From Pirellulaceae bacterium (lineage in GTDB: Bacteria > Planctomycetota > Planctomycetia > Pirellulales > Pirellulaceae), in the NCBI GenBank assembly GCA_030744095.1, contig JASLRF010000435.1:1-7042 (forward strand): 7,042 nucleotides of DNA. The letters run 5' to 3'. Position 1 is the first letter of the stretch, and each line of letters begins with the position of its first letter. This document shows, one piece after another, positions 6,309 to 7,042 of this stretch. The notes under the pieces are model-generated. The model worked only from the letters and a program-made list of their open reading frames with translations, was not told where the DNA came from and made no database searches. Made by a program: the position numbers and the translations under genes.

Positions 6309-7042
6309 ATGGCCAAAAGTCGATTTTTGAGTGTGCCGCAAATCAGGTTGCTGGTTATCGCTCACGGTTTTCTCGCCATGGCGTTGGTTATCGCATTGGT
6401 TTCCAGCCGATGCGCCGCTGACGACGAGCAATTATCAGAGATTGAACGACTCTCACTTGATCAGAGCCGAATCGCCGATAATTATGCGCGACTCGAGCAG
6501 ACGATCATTCGCATGGCGGAAATCGAAGCATCGACAAATCCGCAACGCGCCGCCTTGCTAAAACGCGCAGTGCAGCAGTCCTCGGAACGACTCACGCGGA
6601 TGCAGTTGAATGCCGTCGTTAAGTTGTTGGCACCACCAGCTAAGCTCAAACGAGCTATCGATGACCAAGAGCAAGCCTTGAAGGATCTAAAAGATCTACT
6701 GAAATTGCTGCTCAGCGAAGATCGCTCGGAACGTCGCAAAGATCAACGTGATCAGGTTCGCGAGTTTATCAAGGAAGTCGTGCGGCTGATTCGACTGCAA
6801 CGCGGACTTGAAGGTCGTACGCAGAATGCCGACGATCCCAAGAAGCTGGCGAGTGATCAGGAACGTGTTGCTGAACGAACTGGTGGTTTGGCCAAGAGGA
6901 TCAAAGAGTTGGAAGAAGGTGAGCCGAAAGACGGTGAACCGAAGGATGGTGAGCCCAAGGATGGTGAGCCCAAGGATGGTGAGCCCAAGGATGGTGAGCC
7001 CAAGGATGGTGAGCCTAAGGATGGTGAGCCTAAGGACGGTGA
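6309..7042 (+). CDS. Exported coiled-coil protein with EPKDG repeat tail (3' end missing)
   Basis: An open frame from ATG 6309 reaches the window edge without a stop (244 complete codons), so the gene is partial. The N-terminus looks like a Sec signal peptide: a basic n-region ending QIR, a hydrophobic core LLVIAHGFLAMALVIALVSS (14-33), then SRCAA-DDE with probable cleavage after Ala-Ala. It lacks a normal lipobox because Arg precedes the Cys. Residues 38-204 are almost entirely charged and helical, with heptad-like Leu/Ile spacing (for example IERLSLDQSRIADNYARLEQ), consistent with coiled coils. From residue 205 the sequence is eight tandem EPKDG pentapeptides. I do not recognise a named family. 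It follows the DUF4175-like gene by 94 bp and is likely co-expressed. What follows the repeat, and whether there is a C-terminal anchor, cannot be seen. Confidence 0.85.
   Translation, partial: MAKSRFLSVPQIRLLVIAHGFLAMALVIALVSSRCAADDEQLSEIERLSLDQSRIADNYARLEQTIIRMAEIEASTNPQRAALLKRAVQQSSERLTRMQLNAVVKLLAPPAKLKRAIDDQEQALKDLKDLLKLLLSEDRSERRKDQRDQVREFIKEVVRLIRLQRGLEGRTQNADDPKKLASDQERVAERTGGLAKRIKELEEGEPKDGEPKDGEPKDGEPKDGEPKDGEPKDGEPKDGEPKDG
6921..7042 (+). repeat. In-frame 15-bp tandem repeat coding for EPKDG
   Basis: Eight full copies of a 15-bp unit (6921-7040) and the first two bases of a ninth are present; the array continues beyond the window. The four central copies (6951-7010) are identical, GAGCCCAAGGATGGT. 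The first two and the last two differ only at third codon positions (CCG/CCC/CCT, AAA/AAG, GAT/GAC, GAG/GAA), so the pentapeptide is unchanged. The identical core suggests recent copy-number change by slippage or recombination, while the synonymous changes at the edges suggest selection on the peptide. The encoded tail alternates Glu, Lys and Asp with Pro and Gly and should be extended and disordered. Confidence 0.97.

Noticed and set aside
5579..6316. 245-codon minus-strand frame under the 3' part of the 803-residue gene
   Set aside because: It lies antisense to a well-supported coding region; its product has no recognisable features and its openness follows from the codon use of the sense gene.
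1..7042. CRISPR array, insertion sequence or phage genes
   Set aside because: No regularly spaced direct repeats with unique spacers, no transposase or phage-like product, and no terminal inverted repeats were seen; the only array is the coding EPKDG repeat, which has no spacers.

Overview
The window looks like a piece of a planctomycete chromosome, most likely from the Pirellulaceae (Rhodopirellula-like). This is an inference from overall style: moderate-to-high GC, genes on both strands with few tight operons, and a very large membrane-anchored DUF4175-like protein followed by a secreted coiled-coil protein with a low-complexity tail. No marker gene fixes the taxon.

Left part (1-420): no convincing protein gene. 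A strong Rho-independent terminator (21-77, + strand) must end a transcript that enters from outside the left edge. A tRNA-Val(UAC) lies on the minus strand (340-413), with a small stem and U-tract just beyond its 3' end. A compact cluster of inverted and direct repeats (418-438) sits immediately upstream of it.

Middle part (522-3500): three genes. The first encodes an unrecognised integral membrane protein with about eight transmembrane helices and several histidines within or next to them. The second encodes an aldose 1-epimerase (galactose mutarotase) family enzyme with the full catalytic set. The third, on the opposite strand, encodes a D-isomer-specific 2-hydroxyacid dehydrogenase; the 3' ends of the second and third genes overlap by 8 bp. 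The two enzymes suggest sugar and hydroxyacid metabolism, but nothing shows that they share a pathway.

Right part (3501-7042): a 302-bp intergenic region with a possible promoter and a GGTTGGG repeat leads into an 803-residue protein. It has three N-terminal membrane helices, a long beta-rich probably extracytoplasmic region, and a C-terminal coiled coil interrupted by an acidic linker. Ninety-four bases later begins an exported alpha-helical protein that runs off the right edge inside a perfect-period 15-bp repeat coding for EPKDG. These two genes probably form one envelope-associated unit and are the most interesting and least characterised part of the window.
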